This document shows positions 60,899-64,000 of a stretch of 64,000 bases of DNA, piece after piece. Origin of the DNA: VBCG01 sp044226535 (lineage in GTDB: Bacteria; Pseudomonadota; Gammaproteobacteria; Burkholderiales; Casimicrobiaceae); contig JBGAGT010000012.1 of NCBI GenBank assembly GCA_044226535.1, positions 96,042-160,041 of the forward strand. The letters are read 5' to 3'. Under the pieces are notes generated by a model that made no database searches, was not told the origin of the DNA, and saw nothing but the letters and a program-made list of their open reading frames with translations. Each line of letters opens with the position of its first letter. The stretch's first letter is position 1. The position numbers and the translations under genes are program-made.

Positions 60899-60965
60899 TG
60901 CGGACTCTCCTTGTTCGCGGTGGCCGGGACCGGGCGGGACATGCCGGACGTCGGCCGGCCGAGGT

Positions 60966-61310
60966 TCACGGTTGTCGTGCCTGGCAGCAGATGGGATCCA
61001 TATGCGCGGCTTCGATCGTGAGCTTGCGCCCCTCGCCCCTTACGGTGGTGGGACCGTCGCTGTAGACGAAGCCCGATGCCGCGGGCTGCGGATGGAGCTC
61101 CAGGGTCGTCCCGGCTCGCACCAGGACCGCGACGCCCTGCAGCGGAAAGAAGCGCATCTCGATGTCCTCGCCATTGGCGCACCGGAACTGCACCCGCGTC
61201 TGGGGCGTGGAGAGCGCGGAGTAGTCCGCGGACTGGCAGCCTGCGAGGAGCGAGGCCAGTGCGATTCGCAAGCCGAGGCTGCAGCAGCGAGAGGGGACGA
61301 CGAGGCTCAT
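60966..61310 (-). CDS. MliC-like lipoprotein (C-type lysozyme inhibitor family)
   Basis: A 114-residue lipoprotein with lipobox LAGC (Cys25), followed by the MliC domain: VQFRCANGEDIEMRFF, a central hydrophobic strand, AASGFVYSDGPTTVRGEG (the conserved serine loop of lysozyme inhibitors) and a closing cysteine in DPICCQ. MliC proteins in the periplasm or outer membrane protect against host or environmental lysozyme. It overlaps the next minus-strand gene by 4 bases. Confidence 0.72.
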   Translation of the reverse strand: MSLVVPSRCCSLGLRIALASLLAGCQSADYSALSTPQTRVQFRCANGEDIEMRFFPLQGVAVLVRAGTTLELHPQPAASGFVYSDGPTTVRGEGRKLTIEAAHMDPICCQARQP

Positions 61311-61567
61311 GGCGTACGGCCCGGATCGTTGATCGCCCGTTGCGGCTCCTCCCCGGCGCGACGCCCGGATCGCCCGGCCATGATGAAGCCCGCGATGAAT
61401 CCAAGGACGGCGCCGAGAGGACCTACGACGAATGCGCTGGTCATCGCTGCCTCCAGCGACCGATCGTGGACGTTCGACGAGAGCGCCTCGACCAGGAAGT
61501 AGCCCGCGAAGGCGAAAAGCAAGTAGCCCGCAACCAGGCCCAGGATGCCGATGCCGAATCGCTTCAT
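61307..61567 (-). CDS. small two-helix membrane protein
   Basis: An 86-residue protein with two hydrophobic helices (about residues 5-24 and 43-66, FVVGPLGAVLGFIAGFIMAG) and a charged C-terminus. I do not recognise a family. Its ATG overlaps the stop of the upstream methyltransferase gene and its stop overlaps the MliC-like start, so the three are co-translated. Confidence 0.7.
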   Translation of the reverse strand: MKRFGIGILGLVAGYLLFAFAGYFLVEALSSNVHDRSLEAAMTSAFVVGPLGAVLGFIAGFIMAGRSGRRAGEEPQRAINDPGRTP

Positions 61568-62217
61568 GTCGAGAGCCTTGCTGGTTGGTCTTCCTGTCGC
61601 TCGAACACCAGGCTCAAGTTGTTCGCCGGCATCTCGACAATCTCCGCGAGCCCGAAACCGGCGCCGGCAGCAACCGCGGAGACCGCCTCGAGGTCCCGGA
61701 CACCCCACTGCGGATTGCGCGACCGAAGATCGGCATCGAACTGGGCGTTGCTCTCCGAAGTGTGGGCGCCGAAGCGGCGGTACGGCCCATACAAGTACAG
61801 GATGCCCCGTGCCGGCAGCAAAGCCTTCGCGCCTTCGAACAGCGCGAGCGTGGCAGACCACGGCGCAATGTGGATCAGGTTGACGCACACCACTGCATCC
61901 GCTGTCCGCAAAGGCCAGGGGAGGATGGTCACATCGAGCTTGACAGGCGGGTTGACGTTTGCGAGCCGTTCGTCTCGAACGCGCAGGGCAACGGCGTCGC
62001 GCAGCTCCGCATCCGGATCGGATGGCTGCCAGCTGAGGCCCGGGAGCGCCCTGGCGAAATGGACGACGTGCTGCCCCGTGCCGCTGGCGATCTCGAGCAC
62101 CAAGCCCCGGCTGGGCAGGACACGCGCAAGGACATCGAGTATCGGCGCCTTGTTGCGCTCTGCCGCGGGCGCAAACCACGTTCCGTCAGCCAGCCTTTCG
62201 GCATGTTTTCGAAGCAT
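61564..62217 (-). CDS. DUF938 family SAM-dependent methyltransferase-like protein
   Basis: A 217-residue class I methyltransferase fold: motif I VLEIASGTGQHVVHFARALP, WQPSDPDAELRDAV, VVCVNLIHIAPWSAT, GILYLYGPYRRFGAHTSESN and FDADLRSRNPQWGVRDLEAV are typical of DUF938. No substrate is known for the family. ATG 62217 (MLRKHAERLADGTWFAPAAE) is the usual start; an in-frame start at 62343 would overlap the CopD-like gene. Confidence 0.85.
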   Translation of the reverse strand: MLRKHAERLADGTWFAPAAERNKAPILDVLARVLPSRGLVLEIASGTGQHVVHFARALPGLSWQPSDPDAELRDAVALRVRDERLANVNPPVKLDVTILPWPLRTADAVVCVNLIHIAPWSATLALFEGAKALLPARGILYLYGPYRRFGAHTSESNAQFDADLRSRNPQWGVRDLEAVSAVAAGAGFGLAEIVEMPANNLSLVFERQEDQPARLST

Positions 62218-62302
62218 CAATTGAAACCCTGGATCGATGTGAAGATGCAATCGGTCGTCAGCCGCGCACACGCCGGTAGCCGGTCCATGTGCCGAGACTC
62301 GA

Positions 62303-62752
62303 TCAGCGCCCGGCGACTGCCGCAACAACGGCGACGACCCCAAGCGCGAGATTCAGCGCTACGAGCTGCCGTATGGAGTTCAGCACCTTCGCAGCAGCGG
62401 GCCATGTCGCTGTGGCGCAGTGAGCGCGAAGCCTGGGCAACAAGCGAAGGTGTACGTACGCGTACACGGCGGCCATGACAAGGCCATCGGCGAACATGAT
62501 GTGCCAGCCCACAGGCGCTGCTCGGAAGCCCACCGATAGCAGCATGCTTACGCCTGTGGCCAGGACGACAAGAACCGCGATGCTCATGTAGGAGAGAAAC
62601 CGGCTCAGCGTTGCGAGCCACAACTGCAGTCGCAATGGCGGTTCGAGGACTTCAGAAGCCGACGGCCGAAGGCAGAAGTAGGCGAAGAACATGCCGCCGA
62701 CCCATGCCATGGCAGCGAGCAAGTGCAAGAGGAGAAGTGCCTGCCGGAGCAT
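62303..62752 (-). CDS. CopD-like integral membrane protein
   Basis: A 149-residue protein with four predicted helices, beginning LLLLHLLAAMAWVGGMFFAY, the start typical of the CopD-domain family and related four-helix proteins. Copper handling is known for CopD itself but cannot be assumed here, as no copC or cop genes are near. It lies 85 bases upstream of the DUF938 gene on the same strand. Confidence 0.75.
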   Translation of the reverse strand: MLRQALLLLHLLAAMAWVGGMFFAYFCLRPSASEVLEPPLRLQLWLATLSRFLSYMSIAVLVVLATGVSMLLSVGFRAAPVGWHIMFADGLVMAAVYAYVHLRLLPRLRAHCATATWPAAAKVLNSIRQLVALNLALGVVAVVAAVAGR

Positions 62753-62820
62753 TGCTATGACCCCGTATCCGCACGCGCTTTGAGCACGACGCTGCGGTAT
62801 CGATGACGGCCAACGTTCGA

Positions 62821-63051
62821 CTAGACCGAAGGAACCTCCTCCGTGGCGAAGCCGGCTGGCAGAACGACTTCGAGCATTTCGATGTCTTCACTGCGACCAA
62901 GTTCACGGTGACGAATCTCGGGAGGCTGATGCACGACTCGGCCCGCCGTAGCCGCCCTGATTCCCAAGTCACGGTACTCGTAGAAGGAACGAAGGCCTCG
63001 TTCGAACTTGGCTCCCTCGGCGTGCGATGCGACAAACCCTTGTGTGGTCAT
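62821..63051 (-). pseudogene. cupin-family gene with internal deletion
   Basis: A 76-residue frame with both ends of a known single-domain cupin. The N-terminal part GLRSFYEYRDLGIRAATAGRV is joined directly to the C-terminal VHQPPEIRHRELGRSEDIEM and LEVVLPAGFATEE. In full-length relatives, from memory, some 60-70 residues, including the first metal-binding motif, lie between these parts. The junction is near residue 39 and keeps the frame. GGAG precedes the ATG. It lies next to an attC-like site and may be a decayed cassette gene. Confidence 0.7.
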
Positions 63052-63092
63052 AGGATCTCCGATTCGAACCGATGAGTATGCGCGGGGGTGTT

Positions 63093-63161
63093 GCCTGACG
63101 CAACGCTGAGCCGACCAAGCGAGCGAAGCTCGCGCGGTTCGGCTCCAGCAACGAGTTAGAC
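63093..63161 (-). repeat. attC-like integron recombination site
   Basis: On the minus strand a 69-base folded site runs from GTCTAAC (63155-63161, consensus RYYYAAC) to GTCAGGC (63093-63099, one base off GTTAGGC). Between them GAGCCGAACC pairs with GGTCGGCTC leaving one extrahelical A, and GCGAGC-TTC-GCTCGC forms the terminal hairpin. The TAA of the upstream ORF is inside GTCTAAC, as in gene cassettes. The altered core (GTC instead of GTT) may make it inactive. Confidence 0.75.
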
Positions 63162-63977
63162 CCGGGCCGATTCACCGGAGATCCTTCGTGACCCTTCTTC
63201 CCTCCCGAGCGCAGCGTCCGCCTCCACCACGGGATCGTTGAAGGTCCATCGAGGAATCGTTCGCATACGGCCGAGACCGGCAAAGGCATCTGCAAGGTCG
63301 ACATCGTTCGGTGGATCAGCCCGCAGTGCAGCCGCGAACTCCTTGCCAAACCCATCAAAGCCGTCGGGATCCAACTCGCAAAGATGAATCTGGTTCCAGT
63401 CGATGTTCATCTCAGGGTCACGGTAGAGTACTGCCGCTGTCTCCATTGCCCTAAACGTTCCGAACCTGTTCGCCTGGACAAGCCTCATCGCCGCAAGTCC
63501 ACAATAATCTCGCATAACGTCTCTGTAATCGCGGAGGAATTGCGGTTGTACATGGATGTATTCCAGCGACGTCTGACGCTCTGGTCGATCTGCCGATCCT
63601 TGCCAGCCGCGAGGCAGGATAAAGGACGAGGGGGTGGTCAGGAGAATCTCCGCGCGCAACAGATGAAGCTCCTCCGGTTGCCGGTTGACCACGAGTTCCA
63701 GGATGACGTCAGCCGGAACTATGTACCGAAAGTAGCTGAGCTCAAGGTGGCTCCACACCGGCGTTTCTGCAGCGTTGTGAAAGACACTCCGGTGCCGATA
63801 TAGCGCCTGTCCAAGACATGCTCCCCCGAAGCGCACCCAATTGGTGGCACCATCCTTGAGTACGGTCTCCGCTTCCGCGGTTCTCGCTTGGATCGTTCGG
63901 GCAAGCACTACAAGGCGGTCGTCGGGCTCGATTCGAGCCAGACGCGAATCGAATGAAGAACGGGTGACTTCCGCCAT
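63156..63977 (-). CDS. hypothetical protein, probable integron gene cassette
   Basis: A 273-residue soluble protein that I do not recognise. It is rich in charged residues, with no signal peptide, membrane helix or obvious catalytic motif. Composition is visibly less GC-rich than the dcw region. AAAGGA lies before the ATG, which is 17 bases downstream of GTTAGAC (63994-64000), and the TAA stop is part of GTCTAAC at 63155-63161. This tight fit between two core sites is the layout of a mobile cassette gene. Confidence 0.8.
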   Translation of the reverse strand: MAEVTRSSFDSRLARIEPDDRLVVLARTIQARTAEAETVLKDGATNWVRFGGACLGQALYRHRSVFHNAAETPVWSHLELSYFRYIVPADVILELVVNRQPEELHLLRAEILLTTPSSFILPRGWQGSADRPERQTSLEYIHVQPQFLRDYRDVMRDYCGLAAMRLVQANRFGTFRAMETAAVLYRDPEMNIDWNQIHLCELDPDGFDGFGKEFAAALRADPPNDVDLADAFAGLGRMRTIPRWTFNDPVVEADAALGREEGSRRISGESARV

Positions 63978-63993
63978 TGAAAGTCCTTTGAGG

Positions 63994-64000
63994 GTCTAAC
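63994..64000 (-). repeat. cassette core site (right end of a preceding attC)
   Basis: GTTAGAC on the minus strand matches the integron core GTTRRRY and lies just before the cassette ORF. It should be the end of an attC or attI whose remainder lies beyond the window. Confidence 0.6.

Noticed and set aside
62753..62823. Second attC-like site after the cupin remnant (GTCTAG at its stop, CTCAAAGCGCG further on)
   Set aside because: The core is too altered (GTCTAG instead of GTCTAAC), no GTTRRRY end is present, and the arms do not pair convincingly.
62803..63075. Plus-strand 90-codon frame opposite the cupin remnant
   Set aside because: The minus strand shows recognisable cupin ends and a ribosome binding site; the plus frame has no recognisable domain.

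Overview
The window is a very GC-rich chromosomal segment of a betaproteobacterium, most likely of the order Burkholderiales or a close relative. The evidence is the gene order: a division and cell wall (dcw) cluster ending ftsQ-ftsA-ftsZ-lpxC, followed by a DciA-like gene, an M23 peptidase and secA, then an aerobic benzoyl-CoA (box) cluster of the kind common in that class. No rRNA, CRISPR array, prophage or integrase gene is visible.

Region 1 (1-17.97 kb) is the dcw cluster on the + strand: rsmH (3' end only), ftsL, ftsI, murE, murF, mraY, murD, ftsW, murG, murC, murB, ddlB, ftsQ, ftsA, ftsZ and lpxC. Most genes overlap by 4 bases. GC-rich palindromic repeats sit at three junctions and provide the sequence just before murE and murG and the tail of MurB. 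A repeat mosaic (17.98-18.43 kb) follows lpxC and runs into the 3' end of ubiX.

Region 2 (18.3-24.1 kb) is housekeeping: ubiX and a DUF721/DciA-like gene on the minus strand, then a divergent M23 peptidase, secA and a rhomboid-like membrane protease.

Region 3 (24.1-41.2 kb) looks like an undescribed catabolic island. It has three MmgE/PrpD-family genes, a CaiB-type CoA transferase, a zinc-free quinone-oxidoreductase-like enzyme, two LysR regulators, a HyuA/HyuB (hydantoinase/oxoprolinase) pair and a spermidine/putrescine-type ABC importer. Two LysR-type sites (ATTGAT-N11-ATCAAT), each at the same distance from a matching promoter, precede the first and second MmgE/PrpD genes, so one regulator probably controls both units.

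Region 4 (41.2-54.9 kb) is an aerobic benzoate module. Minus-strand genes encode benzoate-CoA ligase, an alpha/beta hydrolase and a complete branched-chain-type ABC importer (LivKHMGF), with a pirin further on. Divergent + strand genes encode BoxR, BoxC, BoxB and BoxA. Together they would import an aromatic acid, form benzoyl-CoA, epoxidise it and open the ring. BoxD is not in the window.

Region 5 (54.9-62.8 kb) is mixed: a sulfotransferase-like/coiled-coil protein, a CAU tRNA, a Pat-type acetyltransferase, a DUF1554 lipoprotein, and minus-strand genes for a YCII protein, an MliC-like lipoprotein, a small membrane protein, a DUF938 methyltransferase and a CopD-like membrane protein.

Region 6 (62.8-64.0 kb) has signs of an integron cassette array. 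A minus-strand ORF begins just after GTTAGAC, ends with its TAA inside GTCTAAC, and is followed by an attC-like folded site, then by a cupin gene that has lost its middle.
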